From Phanerochaete sordida (lineage: Eukaryota > Basidiomycota > Agaricomycetes > Polyporales > Phanerochaetaceae): DNA of 54,401 bases. Position 1 is the stretch's first letter, and each line of letters starts with the position of its first letter. The notes under the pieces were generated by a model, which was not told the DNA's origin, made no database searches, and was given only the letters and a program-made list of their open reading frames with translations. The translations under genes were made by a program, and so were the position numbers. The stretch lies in contig BPQB01000128.1 in assembly GCA_019973155.2 (NCBI GenBank), forward strand, positions 1-54,401, in the 5' to 3' direction. Shown piece by piece: positions 13,436-26,320 of this stretch.

Positions 13436-14480
13436 CGGCGGTGGGGCCAGTCGACATCGCAGGCAGCTCCCGTCCAGCAGAGAGGATTACGCTAGGGGAT
13501 GTGAAGCCGACCGCGAGAGATGCGCGAAATTTCCACCGCGCCATCGAGGGTATGAGGATGAGTTCAGCGAGATGAAGGTCGCTCCACGCCGAAGTGGCGC
13601 AGAACGAGCCGAGGCACTGCCTGCGCGGCGAAGCGGGCTGATAGCGGTGTCGTCGGTGTGGATGCCCTGCACGCGCTGTCCACGTTCGTGCGATAGCGAA
13701 TGGGCTGGCGGTGGAATAGACAATGAAGGGTGACTGAACGCTAGTACGAGAGGCTTCCTGGCAGGGTACAGTGGACGGCCAGGGAAGTACCGGCGCCGCA
13801 CGAGAGATTGCGATTCGTCCCGAGACTCTACAGCACGAGTGGCTAGATTATCGGCAGAGATCGCAGAGCAGAGAGCGGTGCGGGAAGGTGCCCCGCGCTA
13901 AGCCGGCGGGTATTGACGTCGTGCTTCAGGCGAGGCCTCATTTGCGGCGGCAGCGGTAAGTACGAGGGTCGAGTGGGAGCTCTGGCGCGGTGGAGAGCGA
14001 GGACAGCTGTCTTCACATGGTGCGCAGGAGAGACGGAACCTGCGAAATCTTCGCAGCGTCTTCGCAACGTCCGCAAGGCGCCGCAGGCCTGCAACTTGCC
14101 TCAAGGTTCGCACGTTGCGTCGCTGTCAAAGCCGTATACGACTTCCATCCTGGACCACCGTCGAGCCCTTCTAGGTCAGCCGCGCCGATAAGCAGAGGAG
14201 GCACTTCGAGTGCTTCCGCCCTGGGGCGGAGGCAAACGCGGTGCCACACAAAAACATCTTCGAGTTACTTCAGGCTGGAGAAAATTGAGAGAGCTCGAGA
14301 GGCCTTATAGAGGAAGAGGGAGAACGTCGGGTCAGTGTTTCGTCTTTCTGTCGGATGGCTTGGTTGAGATCCAGACTGTGGGCGGAAGGACGAATGGGGA
14401 GGCACGGGGCTGTAATGACTTCGACCGGCGGAAGGCGCTTCTTGCCCAGAATCAACCACCTTGTCCCTCACCCAAACTCC
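13436..14480. other. Divergent intergenic region between GH13 and the phosphatase
   Basis: About 1 kb between two divergently transcribed genes. No coding region is supported; the open frames are short and lack domains. Confidence 0.5.
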
Positions 14481-14487
14481 TATATAA
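14481..14487 (+). promoter_or_regulatory. TATA box for the phosphatase gene
   Basis: A TATATAA lies 54 nt before the ATG at 14541. It argues against the longer open frame that begins at 14355, upstream of this box. Confidence 0.55.
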
Positions 14488-14540
14488 CAACGCTCTGTGC
14501 CCCTCACTCTCTTTCGTTAACGACCTTTCACGCCCCGGCT

Positions 14541-15306
14541 ATGAGTGTAATCTGCGAAAGCAGCCCATCGTCCCTCAAGTCCCACTATCACTCGCAGGCA
14601 GAGCCCCTGTCTCCGCGGTCGCCTCGCGGCTCCTTCTCGAAAGGCTCGCTCGCCCTCCGCAATAGGGCACGGCCGATACCCAACTCGTACTGGGCCACAC
14701 CCCTCCTGGTCGCGTGCGAGTTCCCGTACTGCCCGCTCACGCCAGCGGACATCGCGCGGAAGAAGACGAAGCAGAAGCTCGACGCGCTGCTCGCCGCGGG
14801 CGTGCGCACCTTCATCGACCTCACAGAGCCACACGAGCTCTTCCCGTACTCGCCGCACCTCGCCGAGCGGTGCGCGCCGCTGCATATCGACCCGAGCGAG
14901 GTCGAGTACCACAACTTCCCGATCCGCGACCGCAGCCTGCCCGACAACGTCGACTTCGTGCGGCGCATCCTCGCCGTCCTCCGCGACAACGAGCGCCGCG
15001 GGCGGATCACCGCCGTGCACTGCAGGGGCGGTATCGGGCGCACCGGCCTCGTGGTTGGCTGCTGGCTGGTCGAGTCGGGCGTTGCGAGGGACGGGAACCA
15101 CGCGCTGCAGATTATCGCGCAGGAGTGGAAGCAGGTCGAGAAGTGCAAGCGGTTCCCTTGCAGCCCGGAGACAGGCCCGCAGTTTGAGTTCGTGAAGAAC
15201 TTCCAGCGGTTGCCGTCCGCCATTGATTCCATATCGTGCGTCTTCTATACCTATTCCTGCGAGCGTTGCTCATCCTCTGCCTGCCTGCAGGTTGACCGCC
15301 TCATGA
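14541..15306 (+). CDS. Dual-specificity / tyrosine-type protein phosphatase
   Basis: Two exons (14541-15235 and 15291-15306) give 236 residues. The signature HCRGGIGRTG (residues 160-169) is the HCX5R(S/T) loop of cysteine phosphatases, with Cys161 as nucleophile and Arg167 binding phosphate. Asp130 in FPIRDRSLPD is the likely general acid. The ~50-residue N-terminus is Ser/Arg-rich with SP and SPR sites and looks disordered. A core beginning SYWATPLLVACEFPYCP and ending in NFQRLPSAIDS resembles the cyclin-dependent-kinase-inhibitor-3 or CDC14-like group more than classical PTPs. Its substrate is unknown. The 3' exon is tiny and ends ISLTAS. The open frame continues past the intron only as unspliced shadow. 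Confidence 0.88.
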
Positions 15307-16901
15307 GCGCGACATCACTACGCTATCCATCCACACGCCTAGTTCAGCTCTATAGTGCCACCTTAATCACCATAGACGCAGTACGTGCATTGGACTCGCA
15401 CCCCGAGGCACCTTTATTCCCCACATTTTCCTCTACATTTCTAACTTATTGTGTCCACCGCATGACCGTCCTCATTTTTTCTTATGTTGTACATCATTAT
15501 TTCTCCTACGTATCGCTAGCATTTTCTCCTGGTCTCTTCCTAGACGTAGAACCTCAAGTTGGCATCGTAATCGACTTTCTTGGAATGCATTGTTCGCCAT
15601 CACCGTTGTACCGCGCAGGGCGGAGATGGGAGCCTGGAGCAAGCTCGAGCTCGCTCGAAAGGATATACGAACACCGCCTTCAGGTCAAGCACAGCCGTAG
15701 GAGTTGGATTGCTTCGTCGAGCACCTTCATCTCACGGATGCCCGCGGCCAGCCCGTGGCGTACCTGACGGATGGCGGGCTCGCCAAGATGCAGAGACTTG
15801 AGCCCGAAAAGTCAGCACCCCGCTTCGTGGGACTGCTCGCACGCAGAGCTATGCCCGTAGAGTCATGCCCGCAAAACCTATGCCCTTACAGCCCGCGGAG
15901 CATGTTCGCACGCCGACTGAGCTCGGTCGCGTCTTCGCAAGCCCTGCGCGCCCCTGGGTCACCCGCGTAAGGTCCGCACACTATTCTTAGTCAACTCTTT
16001 CCGGGGCAAAGGATGAGAAGGACGACAGATTCTGTCGCGGGAGGTCGCAGGGCGCGTGTACGATGATGCGCCTGAGGAACAACGAATCTCCGCCACCCGA
16101 AGCCCTTGTGGCGGGAGGCACAGGTCCGAAGGCGTCCATCGTTCGGACGTATGTACATCGTCGGTGTTGGGAACAGCGTGTTCGGGTTGCCATGGGCTCC
16201 CATCGACGGCTGCGACGTCGCAGCAGCTCTCGGGGCGATGACGCGCGGCACACGGCTTCCTCAGGTACCTGCTGGCCAAGAAACATATTTCCAGAAGGCA
16301 ATCGCCTTGAGTCAGCCTCTGAGATGGGCTTTTGTCGGGCCCGCTCGGCGTGCTGGCCGTCCGTGGCGATGGCAACGACTGGTCCTGCGAAAGCCCTCGG
16401 CATTGCAAGGCCCGTCGCTGGAATCCGAACGGCCCAGCATGTCAGCATCTCTCTCGAGCATGCCTGATACAGATGTTCGTTTGATGCTTGGCGATGCTAA
16501 GCCAAGGCAGTACTTGTCGGCGGTGAGGAGCTTGTCTGGATCGCCAAGTCAGGTCTGAGTGCGCGGTACAATTGTGCGTGAATAATGAATGGACCAAATT
16601 TTCGTGCCAAGGAGTCCGGAGGCCGCGAGACATGGGCAAGAGAGGTGGCAGTTGGAGGAGAGATTGGCCTATTACAATTTTGGCCCAATTCTGCGAGCTA
16701 CTGACTTATCCGACGCTAAGCTATGCTATTTGATAATTAATTTCCGTAGGTAGCTTACACCGAGAGCTTGCCGCTGAAATTGTAGGCATCACAGGCTTGG
16801 TCTGATGCCGTTGGGTACTGCCTCCACAAGCATTCGTTCTTCCCCTCACCCTCCCCTCGCGTCCAACCTAATTTACCCCTGCTGGTCCTGGGATACTCCT
16901 C
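15307..16901. other. Intergenic gap of 1.6 kb without a recognised gene
   Basis: The first ~250 bases are T-rich and look like a 3' untranslated region. From 15,600 to 16,560 there are overlapping open frames up to ~150 codons on both strands, none with a domain, a paralogue in this window or convincing splice sites. An upstream exon of the flippase gene could lie near its right end, since a TTTGCAG acceptor-like motif occurs at about 16,910. Confidence 0.45.
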
Positions 16902-19900
16902 GTGTTTGCAGGTCAACTCAGATTCTCACCTCGGATGCATTTACTGCGACGTACCGCCCAGCATGACGACCCCGACATGGACGATGAGAACGACGCGATT
17001 GACCCTGAGCTGCGTCTGCGCACGGTCCGCACAGCGCACTCGACGCTCGAGGAGTCGATCCGGACCGAGGATAGGGCACGGCGGAGGAGGACGATGATGA
17101 GAAAGAGGTCGAAGGGCTTCTTCCGCAGAGGGACGGACAAGAAGCGTGTCAAGGACCAAAGTATAACGGAGTCTCCTCCAGAACCCTCTGCAGCCCCGCC
17201 AGTGACTGGGCTGCGGCGGAATATCTACGTGAACATGCCCCTGCCGCCTGACGAGCTCGACAGTAACGGTGAACCTGTCGTTCGCTATGTAAGGAACAAG
17301 GTCCGGACTAGCAGTGAGTGCCTATCGCTTTTACACGCCAAACGACGCGTATTGACCACCACGCAGAGTACACCATTCTTACCTTTGTGCCCAGAAACTT
17401 GTACGAGCAATTTCGCAGGTACGTGTTCGATCGGCCGAGAGTGCCCGTGCAAGTTTCGTGACCGCTCCCACAGGGTAGCGAATCTCTATTTCCTGGCGGT
17501 CGTCATCGTGCAGATCTTCCCCGTGTTCGGCGCGCCCTCCCCACAGACGGGTGCCCTGCCTCTGCTCTTCATCATCGTGGTCACTGCGATCAAGGATGCG
17601 ATCGAGGACTACCGCCGTGCGGTGCTCGACGAAGAGGTCAACAACTCTGCGTCGACGAAGCTCGGGCAGTGGCAGAACGTCAACCAGCCGGCCGACCCGC
17701 GCAGCTGGTTCGAGCGGCTACTCAGGCTCAACCCGCCGGGGCGCGTCACGAAGGGCGTTCGCAAGCTGCGCGAGCGCGAGGCGGGCGAGGGCAAGCTGCA
17801 GATCGTGCTCAGCAAGGACGGCGACGAGCGCACCAGCGGCGTCACGAGCGCGGAGCACAGCACGCAGGAGCTCGGCTTCTACGCCGGCGCGGGCGGGCGC
17901 ACGCTCGAGGCCATCCCGAGCATCGACTCCCAGGCGTCTCACAAGTATCCCCCGCAGCAGGCGCAGCCCGAGGCATGGCGCGGTGTGCAGGGCGCGCTGG
18001 ACAAGAACTACGAGCCCTCGCTCGCGTCGCGCCCGTCGGATGGCGCCGTGGACTACCGCAAGCGCGTCACCGGCATGGCGCGCTGGGAGCGCACGCTTTG
18101 GAAGAAGCTCGAGGTCGGCGACATCGTGTTGCTGCGCGAGAACGAGCAGGTCCCGGCCGACATCGTCGTACTCTCCACGTCAGACGCGGAGAACATGTGC
18201 TACGTCGAGACCAAAAATCTTGACGGCGAGACGAACCTGAAACCCCGGAAGTCGGTCCGCGCGACTTCTTCCATCACTTCGGAGGAGGACGTCGAGCGCA
18301 TGCGCTTCGTCCTCGACTCCGAGCCGCCGCACCAGAACCTCTATGTCTACCACGGTGTATTCCGGTACACGGACCCAACCACCGGCGAGCAGAAGCAGGA
18401 GGCCGTCGGCATCAACGAGCTCCTACTTCGTGGGTGTACGGTCCGCAACACAGCGTGGATCATCGGCCTCGTAGTCTTCACCGGCGCGGACTCGAAGATC
18501 ATGTTGAACGGCGGTGAGACGCCCTCGAAGCGTTCCAAGATCGAGCAGGAGACGAACTTCAACGTTGTCGTCAACTTCGTACTCCTCGCTGTGATGTGTA
18601 TCATCTCCGCCATCGGCAGCGGATGGTGGGACGCCCAGAAGAACACCAGTGCTAAGGTCTTCGAAATGGGCGTAGATCCGACGGGCTCATTCGTGGTGAA
18701 CGCGATTGTCACCTTCGCGTGAGCTTTACCTGACGTTTGGCTCTTGTCGTCGCACACTAACAGTACACACAGGTCATGTCTGATCGCCTTCCAGAACATC
18801 GTTCCCATCTCCTTGTACATCTCGATCGAAATCGTGAAGACGATTCAGGCCTTCTTCATCTCGCAAGACGTGGACATGTACTACAAGCCTCTGGACGCCG
18901 CATGTACGCCCAAGACTTGGAACATCTCCGACGACCTGGGGCAGATCGAGTATATCTTCTCCGACAAGACCGGCACATTAACGCAGAACGTGATGGAGTT
19001 CCAAAAATGCTCCGTCAACGGGCAGCCGTACGGCGAGGGGGTTACCGAGGCGCAGCGAGGTGCAGCGAAGCGTGAGGGCAAAGACGACCTCATGGACCCT
19101 GAAGAGCAGGATCGGCAGCTTCGGGGGCTCAAAGCAGACATGCTCGACAAGATGAGCCGGGCGTTCAAGAACCGGTACTTACAGTCTGAAAAGGTCACGC
19201 TGATCTCGCCCAAGCTCGCTGACGACCTCGCGGACCGCTCGTCAACTCAGCGTCCCCACCTCATCGCTTTCTTCCGCGCCCTCGCCCTCTGCCACAGCGT
19301 CCTTGCCGACAGGCCCGAGCCGAACACCAAGCCCTTCCATCTCGAGTACAAGGCCGAGTCACCCGACGAGGCCGCCCTGGTCGCTGCTGCCCGTGATATC
19401 GGCTTTCCCTTCGTCGGCAAGAGCAAAGACACGCTCGAGATCGAGGTCATGGGCCAGGTCGAGAAGTACACGCTCTTGCAGCTGATCGAGTTCAACAGCA
19501 CGCGGAAGCGCATGAGCGTCATCGTGCGCAACCCACAGGGCCAGATCGTGCTCTACACCAAGGGCGCGGACAGCGTCATCTACCAGCGGCTCGCCGCGGA
19601 CCACGACCCGGAGCTCAAGGCGCGGACCTCGCACGACATGGAGGCCTTCGCGAACGGCGGCCTGCGGACGCTCTGCATCGCATCGCGGAACGTAGCCGAA
19701 GAGGAGTACTTGGAGTGGCAACGCATATACGATGCCGCCACCAACGCCATCGTCGACCGCGACGAAGAGATCGACAAGGCCACCGAGAAGATCGAGCATT
19801 CGCTGTACATCCTTGGCGCCACCGCTCTAGAGGACAAGCTGCAGGAGGGCGTGCCGGAGGCTATCGAGACTCTACACAAGGCGGGTATCAAGCTCTGGAT

Positions 19901-22164
19901 TCTGACAGGCGACAAGGTCCAGACGGCCATCGAGATTGGTACGTCGCACCCACCCATATTTTGGACCACATCTGACCGCGTCACTAGGTTTCAGCTGTAA
20001 TCTGCTGAAGAGCGACATGGAGGTCATGATCCTGTCCGCCGACACACCCGAGTCGACACAGATGCAAATTGAGGCTGGCATCAACAAGATCAACTCGGTG
20101 CTCGGCCCTCCGAAGCTGAACCCCTCGGAGCGTGGCTTCATCCCCGGCGCCCAGCAGGCCTTCGCTGTGGTCATCGATGGAGACACCCTGCGCCACGCTC
20201 TCACGCCTGCCCTCAAGCCTCTGTTCCTGAACCTTGCTACGCAATGTGAGACGGTCGTCTGTTGTCGCGTGTCCCCCGCACAGAAGGCGCTTGTCGTGAA
20301 GCTGGTACATTCCTCGTCCTTGCACGTGCAAGCGGTAGCTGACTTGCGTCTGACTGTAGGTCAAGGAAGGGCGGAATGCAATGACGCTGTCCATCGGTGA
20401 CGGTGCCAACGACGTCGCCATGATCCAAGAGGCGAACGTTGGCTGCGGTCTCCTCGGCCACGAAGGTTCGCAGGCCGCCATGTCCGCCGACTACGCCTTC
20501 GGCCAGTTCCGCTACCTGACGAAGCTGCTTATCGTGCACGGCCGGTGGTCATACCAGCGTGTCGCGGACATGCACAGCGTGTTCTTCTACAAGGTTCGTG
20601 CCTTCATGCACGGCATTCATCGCGATTACTCACGTTCATCTAGAACGTCATCTGGACCTTCGCCATGTTCTGGTATCTCATATACAACAGCTTCGATGCC
20701 ACGTACCTCTACCAGTACACATTCATTATCCTCTACAACGTCGTGTTCACATCTCTGCCAGTTATTGTTCTCGGAGGTGAGTACGCATTTCCCTCGCCGC
20801 TGCGCCCACGCTGACGGCCGTCCAGCTTTCGACCAAGATATCAACGCAAAGGCCGCGCTGGCGTTCCCGCAGCTCTACATCCGTGGCATTCGCGGCCTGG
20901 AATATACCCGGACCAAGTTTTGGCTTTACATGCTAGATGGCTTATACCAGTCTCTCGTCGTGTTCTACATTCCCTACTTCGTGTGGACCCTTGGCCCGCC
21001 GATGTCCTGGAACGGAAAGTCGGTCGAGTCCCTGTCCGACTTCGGCACCACTGTCTCTGTCGCTGCAATCTGGGCTGCCAACACCTACGTTGGCATCAAC
21101 ACTCATTAGTACGTCTGTTCTCCCCTATTCGTAGAGTGTGGGCTGACCGGCGCGCGTAGCTGGACCGTCATTACATGGGTCGTTGTGCTCGGCTCGTCCG
21201 TCGTCATGTTTGCATGGATCGTCATCTACTCCTACTTCCCGAGTAGCGACTTCGTTGAAGAGGTCGTCGTCCTCTGTGGGCAGAGTATCTTCTGGTTCTC
21301 GGTCATCGTGTCGGTGATGATCGCTCTCAGTGCGTATTTCTTCACGTTCAAGGAAAATTCTCTGGCTGACATGCCTCAGCTCCTCGTTTCCTCGTCAAGT
21401 TCATCTCTACGTCATACTTCCCTCAGGACCGCGACATCGTCCGCGAGATGTGGGTGCACGGTGACCTCAAGGAGCAGCTTGGCATCAAGCATCGGCGGGA
21501 CATGAAGAGGTCGGCAAAGAGTGATATCGAACAGGCCCCGATGTTCCACCGTCCCCACTTCCGGTCAGAGTCCGAGGTCTCCAGCTTCCATCCTGAAGCT
21601 GACCGCGGTACACCTCCGATGCCCCGTAGTCCCGCGACAGACAGCACGCACTCTTCACCGTCTCCGAACCATCGTCCGTCTCCCTTGTCTGCTCCTCATG
21701 ACGACGATCTTGTGACCCCGACCGCCCGACAATACATGACGCCGTCGCCTGCCACCTTCCGGGGGTCGTACTACTCTGCGTCGAACATCCCCGTGCCCTC
21801 TCCCTACCCTGGCCAGGAACCCTCAATGACATCGATATCGCAGCAGCCGGTAACAGCCCATGCTCCGCAACCGTCGGTGACACTGCAGGTTCCCGCACTG
21901 CGGAATCGCCCAACACAACCTCAGCCGTCGCCAGAAGCCTACGAGATGAGTGTGCGCGAGCCGCCTGACGATGCGGAGACGCCCACCGCCTACCACGCGC
22001 AGTTCTCGACGCAGTCGACGTACGCGACTGCCTACGAGTCCGCGTACGACGGTGGCGTAGAACAAGAGCCGCATCCGTCGGACGACCACCGGCTATCGGT
22101 GACGCCTCCAGAAGAGTCGTGGCGAGACAGTACATACTCGACCGGAACAGGACACGCGATATAG
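16902..22164 (+). CDS. DNF1: P4-type ATPase, Dnf1/Dnf2-like phospholipid flippase
   Basis: Nine introns (17314-17366, 17419-17473, 18719-18772, 19939-19987, 20305-20359, 20594-20643, 20777-20825, 21109-21159, 21330-21379) yield about 1,598 residues in one closed frame. Family marks: VVTAIKDAIEDYRRAVLDEE after the first membrane pair, the actuator motif LDGETNLK (~406), the phosphorylation site DKTGTLT (~633), KGADSVIYQRL in the nucleotide-binding domain and GDGANDVAMIQEANVG (~1077), then the C-terminal membrane helices. A long insertion after the first membrane pair and a Pro/Ser-rich cytosolic tail fit the Dnf class. Such enzymes move aminophospholipids or phosphatidylcholine to the cytosolic leaflet of plasma or Golgi membranes, with a Cdc50-type subunit not seen here. 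The start is uncertain: 16902 is the longest frame, 16935 is the next ATG, and an upstream exon is possible. Confidence 0.93.
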
Positions 22165-22582
22165 CCTTCCACTTACTTCCTCATCTCTTCATAATGCTAC
22201 TGGTAGATCGGCAGGGAATTGTGCTTCTAATTATGAAACTGTTGGACTAGTTGGACTCGTTCATCCTGGTTGTTCACTACTTATTTATTCGCGGCTGCTT
22301 TTCGTTCTCACCGACGACCCCACCCGTCATTCCTTCGCTCCCTGCTGACTCCGCTGCATGTCATTCAACCTCGCTTAGAAGTACATCATCGCTACTGTAA
22401 TATATGCACAACAATTCTCTCTCGTCGAGGTGTGTCGCCGCTTGGGCGCAGGGTCTGACTGCGGTCTGTGTTTATCAAGAAAGGTCAGCTCAGACACGGC
22501 GCTAACGCCGGCCCACATCTCTTGCGACCTACCTTTATCATCCACCACCGCCTCTGCCGCTACACACAACCCAGGCGGCGAC
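22165..22582. other. Short intergenic gap, no gene supported
   Basis: This holds the 3' flank of the flippase gene and the upstream region of the RS-rich gene. Pyrimidine-rich stretches are present; nothing is coding. Confidence 0.5.
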
Positions 22583-23455
22583 ATGGGCGACCACGAGAAA
22601 GAACATCGACGACGAGATGGTAAGCCGCAGAGCATTCGCCAGCCAGAGTCCGCCTAATCTCTTGCTATGCTTTGATCGACCGCCTGCATCTGGTGGGACA
22701 ACTGCGATGGCCCCGGCACGCACCTGCTTCCTACGTACGGCGATACGGCCGTAGAACGACACCGGGGACGCAGCAGGTCTCGCTCTCCGCGCAGGCGCGA
22801 CGACAGGGATCGCCGTCGTAGCCGCAGCCGCGATAGGTCGCGTGGGCGGCACCACGACGAAGACGGCCGGCCGCACAGGCACACGCAGCACGAGAAGCTG
22901 AAAACGAGGAGCTCGCGCAGTCCGGAGCGGCGTAGGCCGTCGGACAGCCCACGTCCGGTACGTGCGAGGTCTCTCGTATCCCAGCGTTGGCTAACTTTGC
23001 AAGACACTGCCACTCGTACAACTAGAGGCGACGCCGGTCGAAATCGCGTTCCGTCTCGCCCTCAGGTTCTTCCTCAGACCCAGACTCGGACAGCGACAGG
23101 CACGGGTCGTCCTCGAAGCACAGGCGACGGCATCGGTCACGCTCCCGGTCGCGCTCGCGCAGCAGAGACCGTGCGCGCCGGCACAGCAAGGATCGCGACC
23201 GCAAGCGCGACAAGAAGCGCCGACACAGGGAGAAGCGCAAGGATAAAGAGCGGCGACACTCGACCGGGCGCGATGACGAGCGCAGGAGCATTCTGACAGG
23301 GAAGAAGGCGAGTGTCGCGCTTACATGGCATGCGCGCGTGCTCACTCAGCAGGCTTCCGCAGATCAAGCTCAAGGTGCACAAGGATGCTGCGGACCTCGA
23401 ACGGGACGCGAACCGCGAGCACCTCCTGCAGTTCCTGAATGCTGCGTACGAGTGA
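22583..23455 (+). CDS. Arg/Ser-rich nuclear protein, putative splicing-related
   Basis: Four exons (22583-22619, 22755-22957, 23026-23307, 23363-23455) give 204 residues. The first three encode an RS domain with SRSRSPRRR, RRSRSRDRSRG and SRSRSRSRSRDRARRHS segments and an acidic Ser/Asp patch. The last reads IKLKVHKDAADLERDANREH..LLQFLNAAYE, a short helical end that looks conserved. RS domains are typical of splicing regulators and other pre-mRNA factors; no RRM is present, so this is not a classical SR protein. The third intron must use a GC donor (AAG|GCGAGT) to keep that ending in frame. The nearby GT donor gives a low-quality tail. A nuclear location is inferred from composition only. Confidence 0.7.
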
Positions 23456-24526
23456 CCGTGCGCACCAGTGTTTCAGTATGTACGTACGAAGAACGCGCGA
23501 ATGCATATCGCCATGAGGATTTACCCACTGAGCCCCTGCCCGCCGGATGCCTGTCGAAAAGGTACCGTTGCTTCGGGGCCTGGTGACGATTGACGTGCCC
23601 GACGTGCCAGATGGACAGGGCTTTGCGGTCGGGCGTCGTCCGAGCGGTGAGAGGGATCTACTCGTTCCAGTCACTGGTTGACGCAAGCAGCCTCGGAAAT
23701 TGCTGTCCTCGGCATGACATGGGAGGCGAAGCAGCCAGGGCACGTTCCGGGATACCGCCGGTGAGTGGTACTTCGCTCAGGTCATGATGCTGTGACCGCT
23801 CAGCGTTGGGCATGCCCGAAGGTAGATGACTTCTGACGCGCCAGCGAACACAGTTCCCCATATGAGCGGACGTTTACGGTGTGACTTGCTCCTTCCATTC
23901 TTGTCCTCAAAGGCTCGCGGGGGCAATAAGCGATGCCGATGGTTGCGGTTTCTCAGCTTCGGAGTGTGGGAGTGCGGAGCACTACTGACACCGTTAACCT
24001 ATTCTCATCAACATCGCCATATATCTGATATTTGCCCGCCACATCTACGCATTTTGACGGCGGTCTGGACGTAGCTTGTTATCTCCGGCTCTCCTGCAAG
24101 CGTCGTGGGCAGAGTTGCAGACCGAGAGCTGCGCTAACCAGGGTGAGTATCTCTCGCGCACTTCCGCCCATCGAATAAGCTCTTAATTTGGGCTGTCAAG
24201 GACCCACGAAAGCTTCCTGTCCTCCCGGGAGTCTTCCCACCGTGCGTAGCCGCACAGGTCACGGCAGGCTGGGCGCGTGGCGCGAATGCGCCCTGTGCGG
24301 AAGGTACTCAGTCGCGTGGCCTGAAACCTTCGCTCTGGGCAGCAGCACGCCCGTGCCCGCCGTTTGCCGCCACGGCTGTCGAGGCGCCATTGAGTCGCGC
24401 TTCGCTTCCCAGGCCCACGCGGGCTGGACGTGTTCCCTATAAAGGGCGACACGCACGGCCTGCCCGCACGCGGTACGGGAGGCCCGCCTGCGAGCTCCTC
24501 CGTGCGCATGTAGCTGCCCGCCCGCG
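23456..24526. other. Intergenic gap of 1.1 kb, no gene supported
   Basis: Open frames up to ~130 codons occur on both strands but lack family resemblance or splice-consistent extension. It includes the promoter of the following membrane protein gene. Confidence 0.45.
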
Positions 24527-25884
24527 ATGGCCCCGATGCTCTCGCTCACCGACGCCGCGATCATATCGACGGTCCTCGAGGCCATCCTCTACGGTGGGTC
24601 GCGCCCCGCGCCTCGCCCGCCTCTCCGTCTGGCGTGCTCACTCTCCGCAAGGCTTCTCGCTGCTCATGTTCATCTTCACGCTCTGGATCGTGCTCCAGAA
24701 CCGCAGGCGGCGGAAACTCAACCACGGGATGGTCGGCGCCGCGTGCGCCATTCTCGCGCTGTCCACCGCTGTACGTCATGCTCACGTCGGCCCTCCGTAT
24801 CTCCGCGGCTAGCGCTGATGCACTCGCTTGTAGGAGATGATCGTCAATGTCATAAGAGTGCGGGACGGCTTCTTGGTCATTGGCCCCCGTCTTCCCGGCG
24901 GACCAGAGCAGTTCTTCAGGGATGTCTCGTCCTCCACCTTCGTCATCAAGAGTTGCCTATACAACACCCAGACGCTCATTCTCGATGGAGTGGTGGTACG
25001 TGAGCTTCATAGAAACGCAAATCCGTTCTCACACCATCCCAGATCTATCGGACGTACGTCGTATGGCAGAACGTCTGGATAGTTTTGGTGCCTATCCTGG
25101 GTTGGTGCGGCCTCCTCTGTCAGTCCCCGAGGTCCTTGGAAGCCTGTCAGACCCTGACGGCCCGTGTCCTACAGCGGCCTCCATTGGTCTCAACATCGCA
25201 CTGGCCACCGCGTCAACACACTCGGGTGATGTCTTTGCCGTGCAGACGGGGCGCTGGATCACCGCGAACTACGCCATCACGCTTGCGACCAACCTATCGT
25301 CCACGAGTGAGTCGCGGCGTTCTGCTTCGGAGACCGAGCTCATTCCCCAGTTCAACAGGCCTGCTTGCGTATCGGATATGGATGGTAAAAAGGCAGAGTG
25401 CGCGCTTCTCAAGCACCAACAACCCGCTCTCGCCGATCCTGCGCGTCGTGATAGAATCTGGTGCGATCTACTCGCTGACCATCACGACCGCCCTCGTCGC
25501 GTTCGTCAGCAAGTCGAATGGCGTGTACGTCCTACTCGACATGGTATGCGCCCTTGTCCTCCCAGTCCGTCCTCCGCTGACGGCCCGCAGATTTCGCCCA
25601 TCATCTCCATCGTCTTCAACATGATCACCGTGCGTGTCGGGCTCGCGAGTGATCAGCGGCTGTCGGCGCCGGGCACGATCCACCAGAGCGCGTTCTCGAC
25701 AGAGGTGCGCGCGGGCATCAACAACTACCCGTACGGCAACTCGCTCGCGATCGAGATCACGCAGTACATCGAGCAGGACAACGAGTCCGTGCAGGAGACA
25801 CCGATTACGCCGACCGTCGTGAAGCCCGCATCTGTGACGTTCTCGTCTGCGCCCTCCGTCTTGCTATCACAGCTCGAGCCTTGA
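24527..25884 (+). CDS. Multi-pass membrane protein, Agaricomycete-expanded type
   Basis: Seven exons (24527-24593, 24652-24770, 24834-24995, 25043-25118, 25175-25306, 25359-25543, 25591-25884) join to 344 residues. About seven hydrophobic segments are visible, including ILYGFSLLMFIFTLWIVLQ, a VWIVLVPILGWCGLL helix, SLTITTALVAFVSK and MISPIISIVFNMITVRVGLA. The C-terminal ~80 residues are hydrophilic. The layout resembles the large uncharacterised seven-helix families of mushrooms that begin with a short LTDAAIISTVLEA-like helix. A receptor-like role has been guessed for such proteins, but nothing here shows a ligand. No neighbour suggests a pathway. Confidence 0.8.
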
Positions 25885-26320
25885 CGCTCCCCTTCTTCGC
25901 ATTCTTTTGCTCCGTTTCGGTGGTCCCCGGGCGGTCAGCTCACCCCAGTCATTCATTTGCCCAGGGTGCTCTCTTAACATCAGTTATTAGGACCCTAAAT
26001 TAGCATTTGTACATTTTATCTCACCTCTGCATTGCCTCCATTTCCTGTTTCTGGCATTCCCCGTGTAGACGCTACTAGGAGCGTCTGCTCTGCATCTTGC
26101 CGTCTAATCAAAACTGCATTGAAGTCGCGACAAGCGAGCACGAGGCGGCAAGGACGATGGGAGGCAATGCCCTTGCAAACCTTGTACCGTGGATGTCATT
26201 AGCAGGGTTTACCTCAGAAAGGTACGTTTTCCGGCGTCCCCCAGGATCTCCTTCATCCGCTCACAACCGTACAGGGCACCATGTTGACCTCGAGGTCCCG
26301 TCCTGGGTGCGACGGACCAG
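25885..26320. other. Intergenic gap, 3' flank of the membrane protein gene
   Basis: A T-rich 3' region is followed by unassigned sequence. No gene is supported. Confidence 0.45.

Noticed and set aside
16106..16558. 150-codon frame upstream of the flippase
   Set aside because: There is no domain, no paralogue and no splice link; an equally long frame exists on the other strand.
17551..18240. 229-codon frame rich in Arg/Ser inside the flippase gene
   Set aside because: It is a GC-rich shadow of the P4-ATPase frame; composition mimics an RS protein but no start context or splice support exists.
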